From the IMG/VR virus record IMGVR_UViG_3300032753_000066, positions 1 to 42,836 of that record: a stretch of 42,836 nucleotides of DNA. The stretch is one strand, 5' to 3'. The notes beneath the pieces are model-generated. The model was not told the origin of the DNA, did not search any database, and saw only the letters and a list, made by a program, of their open reading frames with translations. The DNA is from a virus. The position numbers were made by a program, and so were the translations under genes. Below, in pieces: positions 1-8,045 of the stretch (position 1 is its first letter; every line of letters begins with the position of its first letter).

Positions 1-2
1 TA

Positions 3-3000
3 ACTTCAAGCCTTGCCTCAGCACCATATAACTATAATATATCAGTTAATATAGACAATTATGGATTAACATTTACCAATAATGGTGTATTATCTATTGG
101 TTATATAACTGCTTCAAGTTTAAGCCAACTCGGTAATGCAACTGCTAGTTATATATTATCTGTTAATAGTTCTGGATTGCCTTTATGGGTGCCATATACA
201 ACACAAGTTATTAATGGCGTATTAAATTATGTTTCTAAATTTAGTGGTACAAGTTCTCTGACAAGTTCAAATATATTTGATGGTGGAACATATATAAGTA
301 TGTTTACATCATCAAATAGTGCGGTAACTCCACAGTTATTTGTTAATGGCTCAATAGATACTAGTAGATTATATTTAAATTCTTCTGCGGCTACTTATTT
401 ATCTTCTACTTCGACACTTATTACTATTAATTCACAAGGATTATCAGTAACAGATGGTACTAGAAATTATTTACAATCTTTACGTGATGATACAAATGGT
501 AATACTTTTAATTTATTAAATTCATTATTTCAATTAAAATCATTAGGCAGTAGTAATTTTACGGCATCGTTAACTTTACCAACTATAAATGTAGTTGGTA
601 TTGGAACAGCTACGCCTTCAAATTTATTACATATATACTCCACACAACCTGCATTTAGATTACAAGATGGTTCTCAAGGATATGGAAAATATCTTATTTC
701 TGATTATAATGGGTTATCATCATGGGCAACTATTTCTGGCGTTGGTATTACAATTTCTGGAACAACATTTTCTATATTATTACAATCAAATTCAGGTTTA
801 ACACTAAGCAATAGTGGACTTGGTATTCAATTTGTAAATAATAGTGGGTTAACTTTAAGTTCATCAGGAATTGGAATAAATTCAACAATAGCTGGATTTG
901 GATTATCATATTCTGCGGGTCAATTGAGCGTAACTCCAGCTGCTCTTAGTTTAAATTTTTCAGGTGGATTAGTTTCGAGTGGTGGTACAGTTTCAATTAA
1001 TACTGGAACAGGATTAACTATATCGTCAAATAAATTAATCTTAGATCCAACTATTATAGGTAATGGGTTGACATATTCTGGTGGCTCAATTAGCACTGTT
1101 AATTTTTTAACAGTTAATGGTACATTAAATTATATTGCACTATTTAATGGGACTTCATCTTTAACTAGTTCTAATATTTATCAATCATTTAATAATATAT
1201 TAATAGGAACTACATCTAACATAGGTTCTAAGTTATATGTAGTTGGAACATTTAGTTTTATAAATGATGGTATTATAAACAATATAAATATAGGTAGAGG
1301 TAATAGTTATACAAACTTATTACTTGGTAATAATGCTTTATCCGCCTTTACACCGGGTAATTATAATATTGCAATAGGTGATAATTCATTGCAATTAAAT
1401 AGCGGTAAAGATAATATTGCAATTGGGGTTAGTTCATCTATCGCTATAACATCTGCTACGGCCACCATTGCTATTGGTAATTATGCGATGAGTGCTAATA
1501 ACATTAATTCAAACGCCATCGCTATTGGTTATAGATCTGGTTATAGATCTGGGTATAATAGTATATCTATTGGTGCATATGCTGGTTCTTCTATTGTTGG
1601 CAACGCTGCCAACTCTATAGCAATTGGCTTTGGAAGTGGTAATCTAAGTGCGGGTTCTTCTAATATATTTTTGGGATATTTAGCTGGCACTAGTTTTACA
1701 GGCAGTTATAGTGTATTCATAGGTAGTTATGATAGTAGTTTATCTACTTCTAATAATATATTTATATCAGATGGTCAAGGCAATTTAAGATTATATGTTC
1801 CTTCTACGGGTAATTTATTAGTAGGCACTATGTCTGATAATGGGTATAAATTACAAGTAGTTGGTAGTGCATCATTTATTGGTAATTTAAAAATTATTGA
1901 CGGAACACAAGCAAAGGGTAAATTATTAATTAGTGATGATAATGGTATTACTACTTGGTTTATGCCAAATGGCATTGGTATGACTATATCTGGTTATACT
2001 TTCTCTGTTCTTTTACAAAATAATAGTGGTTTAACAGTTAGTTCTAATGGTTTAGGTATAGCAATTCAATCAAATTCTGGATTAACAATTAGTTCTAATG
2101 GATTAACAATTAATTCTTCTATTGCTGGTTATGGGTTGACATTTAGTAGTGGTAGCATGTCATTTACCACACTTATTAATGGAAATCAAGGATATGTTAG
2201 TTATTTCAACACAGCAACATCTTTAACAAGTTCTGTTATATATCAAACTTCAAGCAATATATTAGTTGCCACAACTTCTAACGATGGATCAAGATTTTTA
2301 GTTGCTGGTTCTGCATCTATATATGGTACATTAAAAATTGCCGATGGCACGCAAGGTGTAAATAGGATTTTAATTTCAGATCCTTATGGTAATTCATCTT
2401 GGACTTCTTCATCTTCTTTACTTGGTGGAACTTTTTTTGAACAAGGTGGTAATTCATTTGGTGCAACAGCAACATTAGGCACAAATGATAATAATAATTT
2501 ACAAATAAATATTGGCACTACTTTATCAACAATTTTCACTACTAGTTCTGTTACTTTCTTTAAAGATATTTATCTAAAAGGAAATTATATTGGGTTAACA
2601 TCTACTTCATTTAATATAATAACTGCTACAAATAGTGCTGGTCCTGCCAACTCTTTATATATAGCTTCTGGTAACGGAACTAATACTGGTGCAATTGCTA
2701 ATCAAGCTGGTGGTATTATAACAATAAAAGCGGGCGACGCTTATAATAGCATGAGTGGACCTGGTGCATCGCCAAGTGATATATTTATATTTGCAGGTGC
2801 AGGAGCATCAAGCACACCAGCTGGATCAATAACTTTACAAGGAGGTTCGTCAAATACTATTGGTGGTAATATTAACTTAATTAGTGGTAATTACACTTCA
2901 GGTAGTATTAATATATCATGTGGGTTACCTAATATTGTTGGGTCAGGAGCAAGCTATCCGGCGGGTAATATATCTTTGTCTTCTGGTATAGGGCATGTAA

Positions 3001-3848
3001 ATGGTGGTGGTATTTCAAATGATGGCGGTACAATATACATGAGAACTGGTACAGTACAAACATCTTTATTTGGAGGATATATTAATTTAGTTGCTGCAAA
3101 TGGTGGTTTATACTCAATTATAACAGGAACTGGAGGTAGTTGGGCTAACACAGGAAATACGGGTTCTGTTGGTGGTAATGGTGGTATATTTAATATAACA
3201 ACTGGTAATGGTGGTAGTGTAAATGGTTCTGGAGCAACCGGTGGTAATGGTGGTTATGCTTTACTTACACTTGGTAATGGTGGGTTTGGTAGCTCTGCAA
3301 GTGGAAATGCTGGATACTTTAAAATTGTTCAATCTTTAACTGGGTCTGATGTAACTTCTATGTTACAATTAAATCCAACTTGGAATACAAGTGGTACACC
3401 AACTGCTATTAAGTTAAATATAACTGATGCTAATTCGGCAACAGCATCTTTATTTTTAGATTTACAAAAAAATAGTGTATCTCAATTTAATGTAGATAAA
3501 AATGGTAATACAACTGTGAAGGGTAGTTTAATACTAAACTCTACAATTACAGATATAAGTGGATTAACAGGACCAAATAATTATGTATTATCAGCAACAA
3601 CTGGTGGTGTTAAATGGGTTGTTTCTGCACCAAATAATGTTGTTAAATACTCTGGTACACAGTCATTTAGTGCAAGTGTTCCTTATGTAATAAATCATAA
3701 CTTAAATACACAATTCTATATAATTCAATTATTTGATTATCCAACAGGTGACGAAATAATGGGTTCTTATACTAATCGTGGATTAACTCAAGCAACAATT
3801 ACATTATCATCTAATGTATCAAATGCTGGTATAATAATTATGGGATAA
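3..3848 (+). CDS. Tail fibre / adhesin, 5'-truncated by the window edge
   Basis: The frame is open from base 3, so the gene begins before the window; the first possible internal start (TTG at 177) is not its start. Over 1280 residues are visible. Seen: repeated modules of the type KxLISDxNGxxxW and NSGLTxSxxGLxI; a run of IAIG repeats (about 1366-1730) like the head repeats of YadA/Hep_Hag trimeric adhesins; and a stretch very rich in Gly, Asn and Ser (about 2650-3330) with GGNGG-type motifs. The C-terminal ~70 residues form a separate, less repetitive domain (VVKYSGTQSFSASVPYVINH onward). There is no peptidase S74 chaperone motif. Repeats of this kind occur in trimeric, beta-rich receptor-binding fibres, so host-surface binding at the tail is inferred. 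It lies just upstream of baseplate genes on the same strand. Identity as a fibre is fairly sure; receptor unknown. Confidence 0.8.
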   Translation, partial: TSSLASAPYNYNISVNIDNYGLTFTNNGVLSIGYITASSLSQLGNATASYILSVNSSGLPLWVPYTTQVINGVLNYVSKFSGTSSLTSSNIFDGGTYISMFTSSNSAVTPQLFVNGSIDTSRLYLNSSAATYLSSTSTLITINSQGLSVTDGTRNYLQSLRDDTNGNTFNLLNSLFQLKSLGSSNFTASLTLPTINVVGIGTATPSNLLHIYSTQPAFRLQDGSQGYGKYLISDYNGLSSWATISGVGITISGTTFSILLQSNSGLTLSNSGLGIQFVNNSGLTLSSSGIGINSTIAGFGLSYSAGQLSVTPAALSLNFSGGLVSSGGTVSINTGTGLTISSNKLILDPTIIGNGLTYSGGSISTVNFLTVNGTLNYIALFNGTSSLTSSNIYQSFNNILIGTTSNIGSKLYVVGTFSFINDGIINNINIGRGNSYTNLLLGNNALSAFTPGNYNIAIGDNSLQLNSGKDNIAIGVSSSIAITSATATIAIGNYAMSANNINSNAIAIGYRSGYRSGYNSISIGAYAGSSIVGNAANSIAIGFGSGNLSAGSSNIFLGYLAGTSFTGSYSVFIGSYDSSLSTSNNIFISDGQGNLRLYVPSTGNLLVGTMSDNGYKLQVVGSASFIGNLKIIDGTQAKGKLLISDDNGITTWFMPNGIGMTISGYTFSVLLQNNSGLTVSSNGLGIAIQSNSGLTISSNGLTINSSIAGYGLTFSSGSMSFTTLINGNQGYVSYFNTATSLTSSVIYQTSSNILVATTSNDGSRFLVAGSASIYGTLKIADGTQGVNRILISDPYGNSSWTSSSSLLGGTFFEQGGNSFGATATLGTNDNNNLQINIGTTLSTIFTTSSVTFFKDIYLKGNYIGLTSTSFNIITATNSAGPANSLYIASGNGTNTGAIANQAGGIITIKAGDAYNSMSGPGASPSDIFIFAGAGASSTPAGSITLQGGSSNTIGGNINLISGNYTSGSINISCGLPNIVGSGASYPAGNISLSSGIGHVNGGGISNDGGTIYMRTGTVQTSLFGGYINLVAANGGLYSIITGTGGSWANTGNTGSVGGNGGIFNITTGNGGSVNGSGATGGNGGYALLTLGNGGFGSSASGNAGYFKIVQSLTGSDVTSMLQLNPTWNTSGTPTAIKLNITDANSATASLFLDLQKNSVSQFNVDKNGNTTVKGSLILNSTITDISGLTGPNNYVLSATTGGVKWVVSAPNNVVKYSGTQSFSASVPYVINHNLNTQFYIIQLFDYPTGDEIMGSYTNRGLTQATITLSSNVSNAGIIIMG

Positions 3849-3870
3849 TTTTTCAAAGAAAATAAACTAT

Positions 3871-3933
3871 TGTAGTTATTTTTAATATGATAGGAGTGAG
3901 ATAAACTCTTATATATAATTAAAAATAACTACA
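3871..3933 (+). promoter_or_regulatory. 16-bp inverted repeat with a 31-nt loop before the gp26-like gene
   Basis: TGTAGTTATTTTTAAT (3871-3886) is perfectly complementary to 3918-3933. The 31-nt loop contains AGGAGT...ACTCTT, which can form an inner stem. The structure fills most of the 91-nt gap between the fibre gene and the next start codon (3940), and its 3' arm ends 6 nt before that ATG. There is no U-tract directly after the stem as in an intrinsic terminator, although TTTTTT follows the last arm bases. It may act as an mRNA processing, attenuation or translation-control element. Confidence 0.5.
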
Positions 3934-3939
3934 TTTTTT

Positions 3940-4878
3940 ATGGAACAACAACAAAAAACTCTTACAGAAGAGGATTACTTAAGAAAACATCTTGAAAAAA
4001 TAGAAAAAAAGCCATCAGTATATGATACACAGGCTCCTATAAAACAACAACAAAAAGATAACAGTAGAACAACTGATTTACAATATCAAGCTTTTGATTG
4101 TAGTTTATTTCCATGTGGTATGTTTTATCCTAATGGTACAACTATTCAAGTTAGACCAGCTTTAGTAAAAGAAATACAAGCTTATTCAATGGTTGATGAT
4201 AATAATTTTCCAGATATTATTGATAAAATGAATGATATGTTAATGGCATGTGTTAGAGTTAAATATTCTAATGGCGATATTGGTTCATATTTAGATATTA
4301 AAGAACAAGATAGAATTTATTTATTATTCTTAATAAGAGATTTAACATTTCAACAAGGCATGTATTTAACAGTTAATAAAGAATGTAAATGTAAAAACGA
4401 GGTTCAAATTGAATTAAAGCCAGCAAATTTTATTTATTTTAAATTAAATTCTACTATGGAAAAATATTTTGATAGTTATCACAAATGTTTTACATTTGAT
4501 TATAAAGGACAAGAATTTAATTTAACTATGCCTAATATTGGACTTCAAAAATCATTTACTGATTATATCACAGAAGAAGTAGGACAAAAGAAAGATCCAA
4601 ATTTATCTTTCTTAAAAATAATGCCTTTTTTATTAGGTGATAAAAATTATATTGATAGTAAAGAAATAAAAGAACAATTGAAAACTTTCCAATCATTGTC
4701 GGTTGATGCTTTCCAATTTTTAAATTCAGCAATTTCTCATATGAAATTTGGTATTGAGAAATTGAGAAAAGTGTGTTCTGTGTGTGGCAAGGAGGTCCAC
4801 ACAGAAATGGTATTTCCCAACGGAGCGTCAGGTATTTTCGTTATTCATGATGCCTTTGAAAGATTTATTCAAGAATAA
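3940..4878 (+). CDS. gp26-like baseplate hub / assembly protein
   Basis: 312 residues. Seen: an N-terminal charged, Gln-rich leader (about 1-45), a helical core, and two Cys motifs, CKCKNEVQIEL near residue 148 and CSVCGKEVH near residue 281. The second is followed by a FP-x-G segment and a final helix. Two CxC/CxxC beta-hairpins of this kind separated by a helical domain are typical of the T4 gp26 baseplate family, and the gene sits between the fibre and the tail tube, which fits. The role is inferred as a baseplate hub subunit or assembly factor. The gene overlaps a second reading frame at its 3' end by 32 nt, recalling the gp26/gp51 pair. Family identity is moderately sure. Confidence 0.55.
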   Translation: MEQQQKTLTEEDYLRKHLEKIEKKPSVYDTQAPIKQQQKDNSRTTDLQYQAFDCSLFPCGMFYPNGTTIQVRPALVKEIQAYSMVDDNNFPDIIDKMNDMLMACVRVKYSNGDIGSYLDIKEQDRIYLLFLIRDLTFQQGMYLTVNKECKCKNEVQIELKPANFIYFKLNSTMEKYFDSYHKCFTFDYKGQEFNLTMPNIGLQKSFTDYITEEVGQKKDPNLSFLKIMPFLLGDKNYIDSKEIKEQLKTFQSLSVDAFQFLNSAISHMKFGIEKLRKVCSVCGKEVHTEMVFPNGASGIFVIHDAFERFIQE

Positions 4879-5098
4879 GCTTTTATTACAGGAAAATTTT
4901 CATACAAATGAAGCAAGTATGGATGATTGGCCATTTTGGATGTTTGAAGAAAATATAAAGCAAGCAAATGCGATTATAGAAGAAAAAGAAAAATCTAGAA
5001 AAAAGGAAGAAGATTTACAAAAGCAAAATATGCCTAATATGAATCCAAGTCAATATACCAATGGAATATCAAGTATGATGAACAAATTTAAAAAATAA
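4847..5098 (+). CDS. Small gp51-like partner overlapping the gp26-like gene
   Basis: 83 residues from ATG 4847; 4850 and 4919 are alternative starts, and the frame is open upstream to a GTG at 4784. Seen: a short helical segment, the aromatic cluster DDWPFWMFEENI (about residues 26-37), a highly charged Lys/Glu helix and an Asn/Met-rich tail. In T4-type and related phages a small protein with a W/F-rich motif plus charged helix follows the gp26-like protein and helps baseplate or tail assembly. The frame is +1 relative to the upstream gene, and the overlap (4847-4878) suggests translational coupling. An AAGGAGG at 4789-4795 is too far from either start to be their ribosome-binding site. Product function is inferred from position and motif only. 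Confidence 0.55.
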   Translation: MMPLKDLFKNKLLLQENFHTNEASMDDWPFWMFEENIKQANAIIEEKEKSRKKEEDLQKQNMPNMNPSQYTNGISSMMNKFKK

Positions 5099-5100
5099 TA

Positions 5101-5130
5101 AAAAAATCAACCAATATTGGTTGATTTTTT
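5101..5130. terminator. Bidirectional intrinsic terminator
   Basis: Perfect palindrome with 15-bp arms (AAAAAATCAACCAAT and its complement), giving a T-tract on both strands. It lies between the convergent gp51-like gene (ends 5098) and the HNH gene (ends 5133). Confidence 0.9.
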
Positions 5131-5132
5131 TA

Positions 5133-6335
5133 TTATTTTCTACTACTAATTATATTATGATAAATATCTGTCGTTTCTGTAATTGTATCACTTTTTTCTA
5201 AATTATCTTCTCCCCAAATAGGTCTTAGATTTTTATAATTGGATAATTTCAAACATTCTTCTTCTGTTATCCCAAATGATAACGGAATTATATGATCAAT
5301 ATGCCACTCACTTCTATTATCCCAATTCATACCTTCTAAAAATAAAGATTCTATGTGAGTTTTAAAATCTTCATAAGAACATCCTAATATTTCATATGTT
5401 CTAGAGTTTTTAGAATAACCATATCTTGTTAATGCTTTTCTTGTAACATCTCTTGCTATCATCTTTGCTTTATATAAAGGATCAGTAGCCATTCGTTGCT
5501 TTCTATATTTTTTGTCGTAATCAAGTAATTCTCTTTTATGTGCTTGCCTATATTTTCGCTTTACGTTTGTTTGACTATCTTTCCAACAATCAGAGCATTG
5601 ATTCCTATGTGAATTATCATCATTTTTGTTTCTCAAAGGAAATAAATCTAGTGATTTTATTTCCCCACAATCTATGCAAAATTTTTCACCATCTATTATT
5701 GGATTTTTTGGATTTAATATATTATATTCTTTTACTTTTATACTTCTTTTTTCGAGAGCACATTTTTTACAATCACCACCATTTTCATGAAAAAATAATT
5801 GCTGTGTAAATTTTCCATGTTTGGGACAAATTATATTAATATATCCATTATTAATTTTTAAATCACTATAAGTATAATAATTATTGTGTCTATCTTTTAA
5901 TTTATCTAACCTTTCTTCATTTAGCTTGAGTAATTTGAATCCACCACCAGCACATAAAGGACAACCATGTCCTTTTTCATGATGATATATAATTTGAGTA
6001 AATACACCGTGTTCTGGGCAAGTAATATTTATTTCCCCATTTGTTATATTTAAATCATTATATTCATATTTATTATTATGTATTTTTTTAATACTATTTA
6101 ATCTTTCGCTTGATAATATGGTAAGCTTATTTTTATTTATTCCACATTTAGAACATCCTTGTTTTTGTTTACCAATATGATTATCAGGTGATATCTCAAA
6201 TTCCCCATGAATTTTACATATTAATTTTATCTTTGTTCTCGTATTTATATATTCTGTTTTTGAATAATCATAAGTATCACCATGTATATTGACACATTTT
6301 TCTATAAATTGTTCTTTAGTTAATTTTTTTGCCAT
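5133..6335 (-). CDS. HNH homing endonuclease with zinc-ribbon repeats
   Basis: 400 residues. Seen: three N-terminal repeats of about 55 residues, each with an H-[GN]-x-x-Y-x-Y-x pattern followed by IxCxxHG and GCxxC/CxxC cysteines (about 10-65, 75-130, 138-190), similar to the DUF723-type zinc repeats of phage endonucleases. A further CxxC pair (FCIDCGE, about 218) precedes a C-terminal HNH-like domain with WHIDHIIPL and NLRPIWGEDNLEKSD (about 340-385). The HNH part should cut DNA and the zinc repeats should give site specificity. The gene lies antisense between tail genes, as freestanding homing endonucleases do. Its start overlaps a small zinc-finger gene by 20 nt, so the two are probably co-translated. 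Confidence 0.85.
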   Translation of the reverse strand: MAKKLTKEQFIEKCVNIHGDTYDYSKTEYINTRTKIKLICKIHGEFEISPDNHIGKQKQGCSKCGINKNKLTILSSERLNSIKKIHNNKYEYNDLNITNGEINITCPEHGVFTQIIYHHEKGHGCPLCAGGGFKLLKLNEERLDKLKDRHNNYYTYSDLKINNGYINIICPKHGKFTQQLFFHENGGDCKKCALEKRSIKVKEYNILNPKNPIIDGEKFCIDCGEIKSLDLFPLRNKNDDNSHRNQCSDCWKDSQTNVKRKYRQAHKRELLDYDKKYRKQRMATDPLYKAKMIARDVTRKALTRYGYSKNSRTYEILGCSYEDFKTHIESLFLEGMNWDNRSEWHIDHIIPLSFGITEEECLKLSNYKNLRPIWGEDNLEKSDTITETTDIYHNIISSRK

Positions 6336-6462
6336 TTTTATTTGTTTTTAATAATTCTCTTTTTCTATATGTTTGCTCCATAGATTTACAACTTCTGTTA
6401 CAAAATTTTTTATCAATTCTGCCTTTTATTTCATTTTTACAATTTCTATATTCACACTTCAC
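6316..6462 (-). CDS. Small zinc-finger protein, GTG start
   Basis: 48 residues, read from a GTG at 6462. The sequence begins MKCEYRNCKNEIKGRIDKKF and continues to NRSCKS, placing four cysteines as C-x4-C-x12-C-x3-C (residues 3, 8, 21, 25), then a basic tail. The spacing fits a treble-clef or zinc-ribbon finger of the kind often found beside phage HNH endonucleases. The last 20 nt overlap the start of the HNH gene in another frame, suggesting coupling. TAAATATATA occurs 2 nt before the GTG, a variant of the start-proximal motif seen elsewhere in the window. No ATG is available in frame before the finger, which lowers confidence. It may be a DNA-binding accessory or the remnant of a longer endonuclease. 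Confidence 0.5.
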   Translation of the reverse strand: MKCEYRNCKNEIKGRIDKKFCNRSCKSMEQTYRKRELLKTNKNGKKIN

Positions 6463-6589
6463 ATTATATATTTATTTTTGTATTGCCCATAATATTATAT
6501 TTATAAATTATTTAAAGTTTATAATAGGTGATAAATATTTTTTTATATATACTTTATAGTAAAAAACTACAAAAAATAATAACAATAAA

Positions 6590-7204
6590 ATGCCCTTACC
6601 TCACTATACACAACTAGAGATGACTGGTGCGCCAGGTGGCCCCGGCACAACCCCACAAGAACCAGTGTTTTTGAACCTGTTTGAGATTTCTTTTATCTTA
6701 CCAACAATTTTAACAGCACAGAATCGTGATTCTTTGTTGTTGCTTGAACAAGCTACTAATATTAGCTTAGATTTAACACCAGAATTACAAACAGCTTCTC
6801 AACGTTTCAAATATTCAACAAGGATATTCATAAAAACTCCAGAAAAGACTGATACAGCATTTAGTATTAGTTTTAATATTAACGTGAATAATTCAGGTTC
6901 TATGGAAACTTGGGATACTTTAAAAGCATGGTATGATTTAGCATGGAATTCACAAAATGGTTCTTTGCATTATAAAGCGGATACTATTGGCACTGTAATA
7001 GTAAATCAACATGATAAAAAAGGTTTAGTATTAAGAAGAGTTACTTTTCAAAATGCACAACTTTTAGGTATTGATGCGACTGAACTTAAATGGGATTCAA
7101 GCGATATAGGTATGGCAAATGCTAAATTTGTAGCAGATTACTGGATAGACGAATATATTGATAATGGAACTACTATAGCCCCGCCCTACGTCAGTGGATA
7201 TTAA
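6590..7204 (+). CDS. gp19: Tail tube protein (T4 gp19 family)
   Basis: 204 residues, close to the usual size of gp19-type tubes. Seen: N-terminal FLNLFEISFILPTIL, followed by a repeated beta pattern; a W-centred block (METWDTLKAWYDLAWN, about 103-118); and the typical C-terminal run GTVIVNQHDKKG...RRVTFQNAQLLGIDATELKWDSSDIG...FVADYW. This order (tube strand, central W block, then the GTV/vxxxNaxLxGI/LxW/FxxDxW series) is that of contractile-tail tube proteins. The product polymerises as hexameric rings inside the sheath. The N-terminus is rich in Pro and Gly. A terminator hairpin follows 25 nt after the stop. Confidence 0.85.
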   Translation: MPLPHYTQLEMTGAPGGPGTTPQEPVFLNLFEISFILPTILTAQNRDSLLLLEQATNISLDLTPELQTASQRFKYSTRIFIKTPEKTDTAFSISFNINVNNSGSMETWDTLKAWYDLAWNSQNGSLHYKADTIGTVIVNQHDKKGLVLRRVTFQNAQLLGIDATELKWDSSDIGMANAKFVADYWIDEYIDNGTTIAPPYVSGY

Positions 7205-7228
7205 TAAAATCAAGGTTTTTCAAATAAT

Positions 7229-7259
7229 AAAAAAAGATGGGTTAGCCCATCTTTTTTTA
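7229..7259. terminator. Bidirectional terminator after the tail tube gene
   Basis: Stem GATGGG/CCCATC (7236-7241 with 7246-7251) with loop TTAG, flanked by an A-run on the left and a T-run on the right. Confidence 0.85.
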
Positions 7260-7260
7260 T

Positions 7261-7269
7261 TAATATATA
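7261..7269 (+). promoter_or_regulatory. TAATATATA motif, 4 nt before start 7274
   Basis: TAATATATA followed by CTAT and then ATG. It resembles the T4 late promoter element TATAAATA and is one of eight copies in the window at exactly this distance. If it acts as a -10 element the mRNA would be leaderless or nearly so. Confidence 0.55.
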
Positions 7270-7273
7270 CTAT

Positions 7274-8032
7274 ATGAAATTTTTAGAAAATTTTAGCCGT
7301 TTTAAAAATAAACCCGTTGAAGATTTTAAAGGTAAAAAAGAAACATATCGTTTTACCGACATACATAATGATCCAAAAACTGGTATAAGAATGGGTAAAT
7401 GTCGTGAATGTGGTAAAATAGTTGATATAACTGAACATACTGAGGAAAATTGTTTAGATGAATATTCTATTAAAGAATCTTATAATGACGAACAGTTAAA
7501 GTTTATGTTATTACATAAGGCTATTACTGATGGATTTAAATTAAATTTACATAAAAATTCAAATTATAAACATAAGACATTTCCATCAGTTGAATTAGAG
7601 CAAAAATTAGGAATTATTGGATTATCACAAGATTATAATATGCCATTAAATTTAACAGAAGCAGAATATGAAAATTTGGCTGTAATATTTAAAGAAGATA
7701 GTGAGGTAATTAATTTTTTATTTGATGAATTATTAAAAGTAAATCCTATATTAAATATTTTTAAGAATACTAATAGAAAATTTAATGTAATTGATGGAGT
7801 AACTTCTAAAATTAGAATAGAAGATATCAAAGATTATATAGAACATTCAGCAAATATAACTAAATTACCTTCTAAGTTAGATTTAAGATATATTTTTAAA
7901 AGAAATGATGGCAATGATATTCAATATCAAAATATGTGGAATAGTTTAGTTGAGGTAGATGCTAAACCAAATTGGTTTCCACCTATCGAGACTATGAATT
8001 ATATTTATCAGAAAATAAAGAAAACTATTTAA
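7274..8032 (+). CDS. Capsid-tag-like protein with a zinc ribbon, function unknown
   Basis: 252 residues. Seen: N-terminus MKFLENFSRF, which matches the tag shared by about nine proteins here; a zinc-ribbon-like segment CRECGKIVDITEHTEENC (about 40-57, C-x2-C and H-x4-C); then a mostly alpha-helical acidic/basic body with many Asn and Lys and no recognised fold. The tag resembles the T4 capsid-targeting sequence, so packaging in the head is a hypothesis. The gene stands alone on the + strand, with a terminator before it and the LAGLIDADG gene converging on it 14 nt after its stop. The start is fixed by the TAATATATA motif 4 nt upstream. Function is not recognised. Confidence 0.8.
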   Translation: MKFLENFSRFKNKPVEDFKGKKETYRFTDIHNDPKTGIRMGKCRECGKIVDITEHTEENCLDEYSIKESYNDEQLKFMLLHKAITDGFKLNLHKNSNYKHKTFPSVELEQKLGIIGLSQDYNMPLNLTEAEYENLAVIFKEDSEVINFLFDELLKVNPILNIFKNTNRKFNVIDGVTSKIRIEDIKDYIEHSANITKLPSKLDLRYIFKRNDGNDIQYQNMWNSLVEVDAKPNWFPPIETMNYIYQKIKKTI

Positions 8033-8045
8033 CATGATTGGCAAA

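Noticed and set aside
4789-4795. AAGGAGG as ribosome-binding site for the gp51-like gene
   Set aside because: It is more than 50 nt from the ATG at 4847 and not correctly placed for the GTG at 4784; it encodes part of the Cys motif of the gp26-like protein.
6329-6559. Plus-strand open frame of 76 codons
   Set aside because: It is antisense to the zinc-finger gene and the HNH start, is extremely rich in Phe/Leu/Ile as expected for reverse-reading AT-rich DNA, and has no motif.
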